A DNA stretch of 64,000 nt, taken from NCBI GenBank assembly GCA_937924475.1, contig CALDSV010000006.1, forward strand, positions 1 through 64,000, in the 5' to 3' direction. The position numbers were made by a program, and so were the translations under genes. Numbering within the stretch: the stretch's first letter is position 1; each line of letters begins with the position of its first letter. The stretch comes from an uncultured bacterium. Lineage in GTDB: Bacteria; Nitrospirota; Thermodesulfovibrionia; Thermodesulfovibrionales; Thermodesulfovibrionaceae. This document shows positions 27,549 through 37,807 of this stretch, piece after piece. Below the pieces are notes generated by a model. The model made no database searches. It saw only the letters and a list, made by a program, of their open reading frames with translations, and was not told the DNA's origin.

Positions 27549-29702
27549 TCAATAAGGTTGAGGCTCTATTATTCTTGGAGTAATGAAGATCATAACTTCA
27601 TAGATATCTTCATCCCTTCCTCTGCTTGTAAAGAGCTCTCCCACCAAGGGTATGTCTCCAAGCCCCGGAACCTTTGAGTTTGACATTCTATCTACTTTCT
27701 TATAAATACCCCCAAGAACAAGGGTTTCTCCCGGTTTTACTGTTGCCTCAGTATTAGATGATAGTTTTACGGTTAATGGAGCTAAAATACCACCTATGTT
27801 AACAAATTGAACAAGATCCTCCTTTGTGAAGGATACATAAAGATTCATCATATTTTCATCTATTACTCTTGGTGTTACATCAAGAGTTATTGCAACGTCT
27901 TTAAATTTAGTTGAAATCTCTGTAGTTCCACCGGTAATAGTTCTTTCACCATATGGTATAGATTCACCCTGAATAATGGTAGCTTTTTGATTATCAAGAG
28001 TTACGATTCTTGGATTTGAAATAATTTTTCCTTTTCCTGTTTGCTGCAAAGCTGAAATTCTTAAATCAAGAGCAAAAGTTCCTGAAGCATTTAAATATCC
28101 TACAGTAATAGCTGAAGTTCCCCCTGCTCTACCAGTCCCAGCTGGCAAGTTTACTGCTAAAGGAGTAGAACCACCAGAAATTGTACCTCCTTGAGAGCCA
28201 ACAATATTAGTTCTTGACCCTGGAGGTGACCATCTTATACCCCATTGAAAACCAAGACTCTTTGAAAAAGAGCTACTTATCTCAATTATTCTTGCTTCAA
28301 TTAAAATTTGTTTTTGTGGAACATCTAATTTAGCTATGACTTTCTCAATTTCCTTATGAAGTAGGGAAGGAGCATTTACTATGAGGGTGCCTGTAAGCTC
28401 ATCTGTTGAAAAACCAAGAAGTTTAATTACTTTCTCCTCTACAGTTTCACCAGCCCTTAAATATTTAATTGTCTCTGAATACTCTTTCTCTTTTATGCTA
28501 TCAATTTCATAGACTATTTCTCCTGTTTTATCGTCTTTTTTTACTCTAATGGAATCTATATTGAAATATTGAAATATTCGCGTTTCAGTGAAAATTGTAG
28601 TAAAATTAGCTGTTCTTTGCAAAATAATTGAGGGTCTAACATATTTTAATTTATATAATCTTACCTCTTTGGGAGATAAAGCTATCTCAATGAGATATGA
28701 ATCTATAGGTAAAATCCTTATAACATTGTTTTCTTCTAATTTAACAAGATTGTTGTTTTTACAAATCAAATCCATAGCCTGAGTTATGGTAACATTTTTG
28801 AGAACCATAGTTATTTTTCCACCTATCCTTGGATGTATGACTAAATTATAACCTCCTGCCTCAGCAAGAAATCTAAGGGCTCCTACTATATCTGCATCCT
28901 GTAGGTCAAGAGATATGTTTTTTTCTGGAGATAGTATTTTTTTCTCTATTAATTCAGTCTGTTCTAACTTCTTAGAATTGTTTTTAGCAATTTTAGTAGA
29001 AGGAATCATATCTTTTGATGTTAATATAACTTCTTCCTTTTCCTTTGGAATATTTATGTGCAAAACCACCTCATCTACTAAATAGGAAGCTTCTGCCTGA
29101 ACTTCTTTGTCAAATTTAAAATTAAACTCTAAAATATTGTCTTTCTTATCTAAAATAAGGGGTATGTCTTTTGATGGTTCTGTTGCCAAGTCTACATCTG
29201 AAAAAGATATCTTTATTGTGTTTCCTTCTTTTATTACTTCTGGCTCTGGCAGTACATTGTCTCCTTTTATGGATATTTCATAGCCACTTTCAGTTTTTTC
29301 CATGTTTATATCAATTATCTTTACAGGCTCTTCTTGAGAAAGGGAATTTTTCCCAAAAGAAACCCTTAAAACATTACCTTCTGTGATAATTTCAGCTTTT
29401 GTAGGCTGAGAAAAAAGTATGTCTAATATAGTGTTATTTTCATAAGCTTGAGCAAATATCTCACTTACAAGCCCAGAGTGAAAGAGCATCTTTTGAGATA
29501 TAATGCCGGGTTTTGTGTCAATGAGTTCAATTTTTAATCTAAATGGATCATCTTGAGGAATAATTTTGTAGTTAGGTTTTGATGTAAGTTGTATTAATAA
29601 ACTGTTCTCTTCACTTGAAACCGAATTGATCTGGCCTGCCCAAGCCATGGAGACAAAAAAGAATAAAAAGAAAGCTAAGATAATATTAACTCTATTTATC
29701 AT
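27549..29702 (-). CDS. pilQ: Type IV pilus secretin PilQ
   Basis: AMIN-like N-terminus, secretin/TonB short domain, LGGIYKK...VPGLGDIPLVGELF. Confidence 0.93.
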   Translation of the reverse strand: MINRVNIILAFFLFFFVSMAWAGQINSVSSEENSLLIQLTSKPNYKIIPQDDPFRLKIELIDTKPGIISQKMLFHSGLVSEIFAQAYENNTILDILFSQPTKAEIITEGNVLRVSFGKNSLSQEEPVKIIDINMEKTESGYEISIKGDNVLPEPEVIKEGNTIKISFSDVDLATEPSKDIPLILDKKDNILEFNFKFDKEVQAEASYLVDEVVLHINIPKEKEEVILTSKDMIPSTKIAKNNSKKLEQTELIEKKILSPEKNISLDLQDADIVGALRFLAEAGGYNLVIHPRIGGKITMVLKNVTITQAMDLICKNNNLVKLEENNVIRILPIDSYLIEIALSPKEVRLYKLKYVRPSIILQRTANFTTIFTETRIFQYFNIDSIRVKKDDKTGEIVYEIDSIKEKEYSETIKYLRAGETVEEKVIKLLGFSTDELTGTLIVNAPSLLHKEIEKVIAKLDVPQKQILIEARIIEISSSFSKSLGFQWGIRWSPPGSRTNIVGSQGGTISGGSTPLAVNLPAGTGRAGGTSAITVGYLNASGTFALDLRISALQQTGKGKIISNPRIVTLDNQKATIIQGESIPYGERTITGGTTEISTKFKDVAITLDVTPRVIDENMMNLYVSFTKEDLVQFVNIGGILAPLTVKLSSNTEATVKPGETLVLGGIYKKVDRMSNSKVPGLGDIPLVGELFTSRGRDEDIYEVMIFITPRIIEPQPY

Positions 29703-30217
29703 GGCACTTCCTCCGTTCTTAATTTCAAAATTTTCTTAGTTTGTAATGTCTCGCCAGTTGGAGACTTTATAGTCTCTACGATTTCTACCTCATTTTTTGA
29801 AATTTTTATTATTTGGCCTTTTTTAAACCCAATTCTATCCTTTTCTTTTACAACAAAATATCTTCCATCGGGTGTCTTTATTAAAGCCCTGTATTCTTTA
29901 TCGTCCTTTAAAATACCTGCAAGCTTTAACTCTTCTATATCAAAATTTTCAAGAGGCCCTTGTCCCTTAGTCTTATCTTTCCTTACAATTTGAGGGTAAA
30001 AGGGATCGATTAAATTAGAAATTTCATAGGAGTTGTTCTTTGTAGCAACTTGTTGTTGCACATTTTTTGAAGTATCTATGGATGTAAAAGATTTTGGCTG
30101 TATTTTGGTTTCTTTCTGAGGTTGAATTCCCACAGAAGTTAATTGATAAATTCCGTAAACTCCAACGGCAAACAATAAAACTATTAAAATTAATATTTGT
30201 ATCTTTTTTCTGTCCAT
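29699..30217 (-). CDS. pilP: PilP-like pilus assembly protein
   Basis: DPFYPQI...LKLAGILKD; operon position. Confidence 0.82.
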   Translation of the reverse strand: MDRKKIQILILIVLLFAVGVYGIYQLTSVGIQPQKETKIQPKSFTSIDTSKNVQQQVATKNNSYEISNLIDPFYPQIVRKDKTKGQGPLENFDIEELKLAGILKDDKEYRALIKTPDGRYFVVKEKDRIGFKKGQIIKISKNEVEIVETIKSPTGETLQTKKILKLRTEEVP

Positions 30218-30221
30218 AACA

Positions 30222-30842
30222 TTACTTTTTCTTTTCTTCTTTTAATTTTTTCTTTTCTTCTTCGGGTATCAATGAGTAAGTAGCTATCATTAAGTTAGCA
30301 TTAATATTTGTAGGTTCACCCTCTTTTCTTAGCTCACCTCTTTCATCAATGTTTCCTGCTTTAAATTCAAAAGAATTCACATTTACCACTCTTTCAATTT
30401 TTGCAATTTCTGAAAAGAAAAGCCCAAAGCTATGATATTTACCTCTCATCTTCACTTCTACTGGTAATTGATAGATCTCCTTTGATTCATGGACTACCTT
30501 GTCTTTAGGTCTCCATAAAGTAACCTGTAATCCTTGCTGAATACCCAGCTCAGATACTCTTTTCAAAAGACCTGAGACTTCTGTTTCCTTCGGCAAAAGA
30601 CCTATTAGGTAATCCATTTTTTTCTGTAACTCTAAATTAATAGCTTTTATTTTTTCGTATCTCGCAGCTAATTGATTTGCTTTATCTATTTCTTGTTTAA
30701 TAGCTTCATTTTCTTTTTTAAGCTTACTGATTGTATCCATGCTTTCAGCAAAATAAAGGGAATAAAAAAGGGCTAAAATAGCCAATGGAATTATTAACAT
30801 TATTAAAATTCTATTTCGTCCTGAAAACTTTGTTAAATCCAT
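30222..30842 (-). CDS. pilO: PilO-like pilus assembly protein
   Basis: N-terminal TM plus coiled coil, LPKETEVSGLLKRVSELGIQQGL. Confidence 0.87.
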   Translation of the reverse strand: MDLTKFSGRNRILIMLIIPLAILALFYSLYFAESMDTISKLKKENEAIKQEIDKANQLAARYEKIKAINLELQKKMDYLIGLLPKETEVSGLLKRVSELGIQQGLQVTLWRPKDKVVHESKEIYQLPVEVKMRGKYHSFGLFFSEIAKIERVVNVNSFEFKAGNIDERGELRKEGEPTNINANLMIATYSLIPEEEKKKLKEEKKK

Positions 30843-30846
30843 ATCT

Positions 30847-31461
30847 CTATTCCTTTAGATTAAATTCTAATATAAACTTATATACTGGAAAATTTTCATA
30901 CTTGGTCTGTTGCGTTTCAAGAAGTTTTACTTCTCTGAATTCCGGAACTTTTTTCAGTGCCTCCACAAAGGCAACTATGTTTAAATTTGAAAAACCAAAG
31001 CCTTTCACTACGATTTTTCTCTCCCACTCTTTCTTAGCCTCTTTTACAGGTTGTTGACCTACTTGAGGTTTATCCTGCATACCAAAGCTCACTTCTGATA
31101 GCCAAAGACCCTCGCTTAAATTTTTAGCAAGAGAACTGAGGATAGCAACTGGATCATTCTGTCTGCTCTTTAAGTTTTCAATTAATTTTGTCTTTGTCTC
31201 TATTTCTTTATTCATCTCTTCAAATTTCTTCACTTCTTCAATTTTTTTCTGAAGTTGAGCAAAAATTTTTTTATTATTCTCAATGTCCTCTTTGAGTTTT
31301 GTCTTTGTTATTTCCATATAGATAAATAGGCCTGTCACTAATAAAATAGCAATTGCTGTAGGTAATCCTAATTTAATAAACATCTCTTTTGAGGAGGCTA
31401 AAGCTATAGATGGCTTGGCTTTCTTTTTTCCCACTTTTGGTAAAAGATTTATCCTAATCAT
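30847..31461 (-). CDS. pilN: PilN-like pilus assembly protein
   Basis: MIRINLLP start, TM and coiled coil; operon position. Confidence 0.88.
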   Translation of the reverse strand: MIRINLLPKVGKKKAKPSIALASSKEMFIKLGLPTAIAILLVTGLFIYMEITKTKLKEDIENNKKIFAQLQKKIEEVKKFEEMNKEIETKTKLIENLKSRQNDPVAILSSLAKNLSEGLWLSEVSFGMQDKPQVGQQPVKEAKKEWERKIVVKGFGFSNLNIVAFVEALKKVPEFREVKLLETQQTKYENFPVYKFILEFNLKE

Positions 31462-32396
31462 TATATCCTCTCCGTTCCCCTTAAAGAGGCACCTATGGAT
31501 ATTGCTGATAAAGATGCAAAATTCTGCATTTTTGTTGATAATTCCTTAGCAATTTTTATTTTTTTAAAGGGATTAAAAAGTTTTATGGCCACATCAAGCC
31601 TTTCCTGAAGAAATTGAATGAATTGAGTTGAGGATGTGGGGGAGCCTGTAACATATACTTCTTCTATATTGCTCTCACTGCTTATGGTTTTGAAGTATTC
31701 AATTTGTCTATATATCTCAGCTGCTACTTCGTCTGCATAATTTCTTATTTCATCCTCTGTGGAATTGTCTATGGGAACATGGGAAGAATTTATACTTTCT
31801 CTTATGTATAAAGGTTCATATCCCTTTGCTATAACAGAATTTATTACATGCTCTCCAATGTTCATAATAATCGATAATCCGTTTTCAGAATAATTCATTT
31901 CATAAACATTGTAGAGAGCAAGAGAACTTAAATCAGCAATTTTAGGCATCATACCCGCTTTTTCTAAAATGTTGGCATAGTCATTTACAATTTCTTTTAG
32001 AGCCACAGCAACTACTATTTTTGAAGAGTTTTTATCTTTCGCAATTATATGATAGTCATAATAAATTTCTTTAATGCTAAAAGGTACATATTTGTCAAGT
32101 TCAGTGGGAAGGTTTAAATCTATTTCATTATTATTAATGTAGGGGACTTCAATAATTCTAATGGCACAATTAGTAGGTCCTGTAATACAAAAGGCTACTT
32201 CAGGGTTTTTTATATTGAACTTTGGAGGTATTTTAATGAGGGTTCTAAGTAAAGTGTCCGTATCAGCTATTCCCGTATTTTTAACAACTCCTTCTGGCAA
32301 CTCAAATATTTCCCAACCTATAAGCTCATATCCACCTTTTTTCCTTACTAAGGCAGCTTTTACAAAAGAAGGTTCTATTTCTAAACCTATAATCAT
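31461..32396 (-). CDS. pilM: PilM-like pilus assembly ATPase-fold protein
   Basis: IGLEIEPSFVKAALV, LPTELDKYVPFSIKEIYYDYHII. Confidence 0.9.
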   Translation of the reverse strand: MIIGLEIEPSFVKAALVRKKGGYELIGWEIFELPEGVVKNTGIADTDTLLRTLIKIPPKFNIKNPEVAFCITGPTNCAIRIIEVPYINNNEIDLNLPTELDKYVPFSIKEIYYDYHIIAKDKNSSKIVVAVALKEIVNDYANILEKAGMMPKIADLSSLALYNVYEMNYSENGLSIIMNIGEHVINSVIAKGYEPLYIRESINSSHVPIDNSTEDEIRNYADEVAAEIYRQIEYFKTISSESNIEEVYVTGSPTSSTQFIQFLQERLDVAIKLFNPFKKIKIAKELSTKMQNFASLSAISIGASLRGTERI

Positions 32397-32434
32397 CAGA
32401 TATGTTTAAGTTGTACCAAATTTAGATATTTTTG

Positions 32435-33262
32435 TCAATAGTTTTTTTTATCTTTGAAAATTTTTTTCATAAGTGGGAGAGGAGCAGCTTTTCCAATCCA
32501 TATTTCAAAGGCTTTAGCAGCCTGCCAAATTAACATGCCAGACCCATCTAAGGTTTTACACCCACACTTTTTAGCCTCCTTCAGTAAAGGAGTATCTTTA
32601 TAAATTAAATCTATGTATACCTGATCTCTACTTAAAAAATTTGGGTTAATAGGCATAGGGTCATTATCTTTTAGTCCTAAGGATGTGGCATTAACAACAA
32701 TTTGAAAATTTTTCATAATATCGGCGTTAATTTCTTTAATTATTTCAATGTTTCCCATTTTTTGAAAGGTCTCTTTTAATTTATAGGCTTTTGATAAAGT
32801 TCTATTGAAAACGAAGAGATTACCACCTTCTTTTAATATACCAAAGGCTACTGCTTTTGCTGCTCCTCCAGCACCTAAAAGAAGTATATTAGAACCTTTA
32901 ACTCTTACACCCTCCTCAAAAATAGAATTTATAAAACCGTAAGCATCAGTATTAAAGCCTATAAGTTTACCATTATTGTTTAAAATTGTATTTACAGCTT
33001 CTATGTATTTTGCCTCTTCCTTTATTTCATCAAGATATGGAATTACGGCTTCCTTATGAGGCACTGTTATGTTTACACCTATGAAATTAAGGGCTCTAAT
33101 TGCCTCTATAGCCTCTTTTAATCTTTCAGACTTTACAAGAAAGGGAACATAACAGTAGTCGAGGCCAAGTTCTCTAAAAGCACTATTATGTAGTAGGGGA
33201 GAAAAGGTATGTTCAATAGGATCACCAAATATGCCTATTATCTTTGTTTTTCCGGTAATCAT
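32435..33262 (-). CDS. aroE: Shikimate dehydrogenase
   Basis: [45 protein letters not shown] at 33262 preferred over ORF-track start. Confidence 0.94.
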   Translation of the reverse strand: MITGKTKIIGIFGDPIEHTFSPLLHNSAFRELGLDYCYVPFLVKSERLKEAIEAIRALNFIGVNITVPHKEAVIPYLDEIKEEAKYIEAVNTILNNNGKLIGFNTDAYGFINSIFEEGVRVKGSNILLLGAGGAAKAVAFGILKEGGNLFVFNRTLSKAYKLKETFQKMGNIEIIKEINADIMKNFQIVVNATSLGLKDNDPMPINPNFLSRDQVYIDLIYKDTPLLKEAKKCGCKTLDGSGMLIWQAAKAFEIWIGKAAPLPLMKKIFKDKKNY

Positions 33263-33268
33263 GTGGTT

Positions 33269-33298
33269 ATTGTAGCAAATGGTAGTGAGAGTTATCAA
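33269..33298 (-). promoter_or_regulatory. Putative aroE promoter TTGATA-18-TACAAT, 6 nt before the ATG
   Basis: Reverse complement TTGATAACTCTCACTACCATTTGCTACAATAACCACATG. Confidence 0.7.
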
Positions 33299-33365
33299 TA
33301 AAAAAACATTAACTAACCTTTGGGTCCTCGCCATGATAGAATAAGTAGGCAAAGGGACGAGGTTT

Positions 33366-33437
33366 AGAGATTGCTTCGGGTGCTCGCAATGACATTATGG
33401 GGTGTCATTGCGAGTAGCTTTAGCAACGAAGCGATCT
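33366..33437. repeat. Inverted pair of the dispersed repeat
   Basis: gagattgcttcgggtgctcgcaatgaca-ttatgggg-tgtcattgcgag...cgaagcgatctc. Confidence 0.85.
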
Positions 33438-33546
33438 CATCTTTTCCCCAATGTAGAGAAAATCAGCAATTTAGGATATCCATTGATTAATGTTTTACTT
33501 TTGTTATATGATTTAAAATTATTCAAAAATTCTAAGGGAGGGGTCT

Positions 33547-35163
33547 ATGCAAGAGGCTATGCAAAAGTACTACGAAGAGTTAAAAAATTTCAAAATTCAA
33601 GTGCCTGAGAAATTCTCCTTTCCTCTTGATGTATTTGATAAATGGGGAGATACCCAGGCTTTAATTTGGACTAATGGAGAGACTCTTAAAAAATACTCCT
33701 TCAAAGAACTAACAGTGCTCTCCAGTAAATTAGCTGGTGGATTTAAAAAACTGGGAATCGGCAAAGGTGATAAAGTTCTAATCCTTCTTCCCAATGTCCC
33801 TCAATGGTGGATCATTATTCTTGCTATTATGAGAATAAATGCTGTGGCAATCCCAGGTACTACTCTTTTAACAGCAAAGGATATAGAATATAGATTAAAA
33901 GCTGCTGATATTAAAGCGGTAATATCTGATGCTGAAAATGCATCAAAAATAGAAGAAGCAGTCAACAAATACGGAAATGATGTTTTATTGATAAATATAG
34001 ATAACGTAAATGGTTGGAAAAATTATGATGATGTTATAAAGGCTGATGCTTATCTTGGTGAAAGAACTTTTTCTCATGATCCTGCTTTTATATTTTTTAC
34101 TTCTGGAACAACAGGACTTCCAAAAATGGTTTTACATACTCAAGTTAGTTATCCCTTAGCACACATAATTACAGGAAAATTTTGGCTTGACCTTAAGCAA
34201 GGAGATATCCACTGGAATATATCTGACACTGGATGGGCAAAAGCAGCCTGGTCAAGTTTCTTTGGTCCATGGAATATGGGAGCTACTGTTTTTACCTACT
34301 ATAGAAAAGGAAAATTCTCTCCTGCTCTAATTGTAGAAACGCTTAAAAAATACGAAATAAACACACTATGCGGACCTCCTACTGCTTATAGAATGATTGT
34401 TAAAGAAGTTCCTCTTGAAGAACTAAAATTCAAAACAGTAAGACATTTTGTGGCAGCTGGCGAACCTCTTAATCCAGAGATTATAAACTTATGGAAAGAG
34501 GCAACAGGTGAATGGATATACAATGGATATGGTCAAACTGAAACTGTAAATACACTTGCCATGTTTAGATTCGTTCCCATGAAAGCAGGTGCCACAGGTC
34601 TACCCACACCGGGATTTCATATTGATATAATTGATGAAAACGGTAACCCACTTCCACCTAACACTGAAGGTAATATTGCAATTAAAGTAAATCCTGAAAG
34701 ACCTGTAGGATTATTCCAGGAGTATATTGGAGATAAACTTGAGATGGCTGCCGCCTTCAGGGGTGAATGGTACTACACAAGAGACAGAGGATATAAGGAT
34801 GAGGATGGCTATTTCTGGTTTATAGGCAGAGAAGACGATGTTATAATAAGTGCTGGTTACAGAATAGGACCTTTCGAGGTGGAAAGTGCACTTATTAAAC
34901 ATCCAGCAGTAAAGGAAGCTGCTGTTGTGGCAAGTCCTGATGAAGTAAGAGGAGAAGTAGTAAAAGCCTTCATTGTATTGACATCTGATTATACTCCCTC
35001 AGAGGAACTTATAAAAGAGATACAGGATTTTGTTAAAAAAGAAACTGCACCCTATAAGTATCCAAGAAAAATAGAATTTGTAGATGAGCTTCCAAAAACA
35101 ATTAGTGGTAAAATAAAGAGAAAAGAACTAAAACTTAAAGAATTCGGTAAGTTGCCTAAGTAA
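33547..35163 (+). CDS. AMP-forming acyl-CoA synthetase (medium-chain/MACS type)
   Basis: FFTSGTTGLPKMVLHTQ, NGYGQTET, YTRDRGYKDEDGYFWFIGREDDVI. Confidence 0.9.
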   Translation: MQEAMQKYYEELKNFKIQVPEKFSFPLDVFDKWGDTQALIWTNGETLKKYSFKELTVLSSKLAGGFKKLGIGKGDKVLILLPNVPQWWIIILAIMRINAVAIPGTTLLTAKDIEYRLKAADIKAVISDAENASKIEEAVNKYGNDVLLINIDNVNGWKNYDDVIKADAYLGERTFSHDPAFIFFTSGTTGLPKMVLHTQVSYPLAHIITGKFWLDLKQGDIHWNISDTGWAKAAWSSFFGPWNMGATVFTYYRKGKFSPALIVETLKKYEINTLCGPPTAYRMIVKEVPLEELKFKTVRHFVAAGEPLNPEIINLWKEATGEWIYNGYGQTETVNTLAMFRFVPMKAGATGLPTPGFHIDIIDENGNPLPPNTEGNIAIKVNPERPVGLFQEYIGDKLEMAAAFRGEWYYTRDRGYKDEDGYFWFIGREDDVIISAGYRIGPFEVESALIKHPAVKEAAVVASPDEVRGEVVKAFIVLTSDYTPSEELIKEIQDFVKKETAPYKYPRKIEFVDELPKTISGKIKRKELKLKEFGKLPK

Positions 35164-36156
35164 ATGTCATACATAGCTGTCATAGGTGCGGGAAGCTGGG
35201 GAACTACCTTGGCTTCCCTTCTCTCAAAAAAAGGCTTTGATGTGGTTTTATGGGCAAGGGAAAAGGAAATTGCTGACTCCATCAATACTAAAAAAGAAAA
35301 TACCCTATATCTTCCCGGTATCCCTTTGCATGAAAATCTCTTTTGCACAAATAATCTCTTAGAATCAGTAAAAAAAGCCAGATTTATAGTTAATGTAGTT
35401 CCTACCCAATTTATTAGAAATGTTTTTAACCAAATAAAGGACAAAATAAACAAGGAAACAATAATTGTCAGCGCATCAAAGGGAATTGAGAAAAAAACTC
35501 TCCGCACTCCTTCACAAATTCTTGAGGAGATATTCAATAAAAATGTTTATGTTCTCTCTGGACCAAGTTTTGCAATTGAAGTAGCTAAGGAAAAACCCAC
35601 TGCTGTAACTTTATCAGGTATTGACAAAAAGGAAAGGCTTCTTCTACAAGAAATATTCAGTACCAATTACTTTAGAGTATACGAACATGATGATCCCATA
35701 GGTTCTGAGATCGGAGGAGCAATAAAAAATGTTATTGCCATAGCCTCAGGAATATGCGATGCCTTAGAGCTTGGTAACAATGCAAGAGCAGCACTAATTA
35801 CAAGAGGTCTCCAAGAAATTATGAGACTTGGAAAAAAAATGGGAGCAAAAGAGATAACTTTTTCAGGCCTAAGCGGAATAGGCGATCTGTTCCTTACCTG
35901 CACATCAAGACTTTCAAGAAATTATACAGTAGGATTCAGGCTTGGAAAAGGCGAAAGCATTAGAGAAATATCTGAAAGCATGCGTTCTGTGGCAGAGGGA
36001 GTAGAGACAAGTCAATCAGCCATAGAACTGGCTGGTAAATTAAATATTGAAATGCCTATTACAGAACAGATCTATAAAGTAATTTATGAAGGTAAAAATC
36101 CTGAAGAAGCAACTCATGATTTGATGAACAGAGCATTAAAACCCGAATTTTATTGA
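35164..36156 (+). CDS. gpsA: Glycerol-3-phosphate dehydrogenase [NAD(P)+]
   Basis: IGAGSWGTTLASLL, LSGPSFAIEVA, NVIAIASGICDAL. Confidence 0.95.
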   Translation: MSYIAVIGAGSWGTTLASLLSKKGFDVVLWAREKEIADSINTKKENTLYLPGIPLHENLFCTNNLLESVKKARFIVNVVPTQFIRNVFNQIKDKINKETIIVSASKGIEKKTLRTPSQILEEIFNKNVYVLSGPSFAIEVAKEKPTAVTLSGIDKKERLLLQEIFSTNYFRVYEHDDPIGSEIGGAIKNVIAIASGICDALELGNNARAALITRGLQEIMRLGKKMGAKEITFSGLSGIGDLFLTCTSRLSRNYTVGFRLGKGESIREISESMRSVAEGVETSQSAIELAGKLNIEMPITEQIYKVIYEGKNPEEATHDLMNRALKPEFY

Positions 36157-36187
36157 AAACATATTCATTTCTTTGGTATTATTCAAT

Positions 36188-36874
36188 ATGTTTTTAACGA
36201 TAATAGTTATTTTTCTCTTCTTCCTTAATTGCATTGCCTGGGGGCAAAAAATTTGCATTAAGGAAATTGACGGAGAAAAGGTTTATACAAACCTTTGTGT
36301 TACAAAAACAAAAGCAGTTTCATTAAATAAATCTTCCTATAAAATTAACAATCAGTCCTACAAAAATCTTCCGAGAGAACTTTCAATTTTCTCAAGAGAG
36401 GAATTAGAAAAAATTGTTGAAGAAAAGGCTAAAATTTATGGAATAGATGCTAAACTAATTAAAGAAATTATAAAAGAGGAATCTAACTGGAATGTTTATG
36501 CCGTCTCCCCGAAAGGAGCCATGGGAATTATGCAGCTCATGCCATCAACAGCTCTTCTTTTAGGAGTAAAAAATCCTTTCGACCCTCAAGAAAATATAGA
36601 CGGTGGTATAAGATATATTAAATATCTTCTGGATAAATTTCAGGGTAATATAAACCTCGCTTTGGCAGCCTACAATGCAGGACCAAACTTGGTTGAATCC
36701 TTAGGTAGAGTTCCAAAAATAACTGAAACCATTCAATATGTTGCTAATATTACGAGAAGATACTTTGGGATTTCATCGCCAGACTTAGAAAATTATACCT
36801 ATAGAAAGAGAACAAACCCTATAAAAGCTATCTATATGTCTGACGGAACTATACTCTACACTAATAGATACTGA
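36188..36874 (+). CDS. Lytic transglycosylase (SLT domain)
   Basis: IKEESNWNVYAVSPKGAMGIMQLMPSTA, ALAAYNAGP. Confidence 0.92.
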   Translation: MFLTIIVIFLFFLNCIAWGQKICIKEIDGEKVYTNLCVTKTKAVSLNKSSYKINNQSYKNLPRELSIFSREELEKIVEEKAKIYGIDAKLIKEIIKEESNWNVYAVSPKGAMGIMQLMPSTALLLGVKNPFDPQENIDGGIRYIKYLLDKFQGNINLALAAYNAGPNLVESLGRVPKITETIQYVANITRRYFGISSPDLENYTYRKRTNPIKAIYMSDGTILYTNRY

Positions 36875-36883
36875 GGTGGGATT

Positions 36884-37807
36884 ATGAAAGAGCAAATGAT
36901 AGAAGAAATCATAAAATTAAAAAAAGAAAGAAATGCCATAATTCTTGCCCATAACTATCAGAGAGAAGAAATACAGGATTTAGCCGACTTTGTAGGTGAC
37001 TCCTTAGAATTAAGTAGGAAAGCAACTGAAGTTGAATGTGAGGTAATAGTTTTTTGTGGCGTTCATTTTATGGCTGAGACAGCTGCAATTCTAAATCCAA
37101 ATAAAATCGTGCTCCTTCCTGAGATTGAAGCTGGTTGTCCTATGGCTGATATGATTAATGGTGAAAAACTTAAAAAATGGGCTTTACAGTATCCTGATGC
37201 TTCTGTGGTCTCCTATGTTAATACAACTGCTGAGGTAAAAGCTCTCAGTTATGTTTGTTGCACCTCTGCTAACGCAATAGAAATTGTGAAAGCTGTTCCT
37301 CATAAGAGAATTCTTTTTGTCCCTGACAAAAACTTAGCCTTCTGGGTAATGAAAAATATACCTAATAAAGAAATTATACCTTGGGAGGGCTTCTGCCCAA
37401 CTCACTTTATGATAAAAAAGGAAGATGTAATTCGTGCAAAGGAGCTTCATCCTCAGGCCTTAGTTGTAGTTCATCCTGAATGCAGACCAGAAGTAATAGA
37501 TTTGGCTGACCACGTAGCCTCCACTTCAGGAATGGTAAGATTTGCTAAATCTTCCACATCAAAAGAATTTATTATTGCAACAGAATTAGGATTGCTACAT
37601 AGACTTAAGAAAGAAAATCCTGACAAACATTTTTATCCTGCTAAAAAGACCATGATTTGTCCGAACATGAAGATAACAACTCTTGAAAGTTTATTAAGAG
37701 CTCTGAGGGAGATGAAATATATAATTAAAGTCCCAGAAGAAATTAGAATAAAAGCAAAAGAAGCTTTAGATCGCATGCTTGAAATTTATAAACCACAATC
37801 TAAATGA
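36884..37807 (+). CDS. nadA: Quinolinate synthase A
   Basis: ILAHNYQREEIQDLADFVGDSLELS, WEGFCPTH, VVHPECRPEV. Confidence 0.96.
   Translation: MKEQMIEEIIKLKKERNAIILAHNYQREEIQDLADFVGDSLELSRKATEVECEVIVFCGVHFMAETAAILNPNKIVLLPEIEAGCPMADMINGEKLKKWALQYPDASVVSYVNTTAEVKALSYVCCTSANAIEIVKAVPHKRILFVPDKNLAFWVMKNIPNKEIIPWEGFCPTHFMIKKEDVIRAKELHPQALVVVHPECRPEVIDLADHVASTSGMVRFAKSSTSKEFIIATELGLLHRLKKENPDKHFYPAKKTMICPNMKITTLESLLRALREMKYIIKVPEEIRIKAKEALDRMLEIYKPQSK

Noticed and set aside
33263-33352. N-terminal extension of aroE in the ORF track
   Set aside because: Extension is hydrophobic/unconserved and overlaps the -35/-10; ATG at 33262 starts the conserved domain.
33366-33437. Repeat pair as a possible CRISPR
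   Set aside because: Two inverted, imperfect units without spacers of regular length or cas genes; fits a palindromic dispersed repeat.
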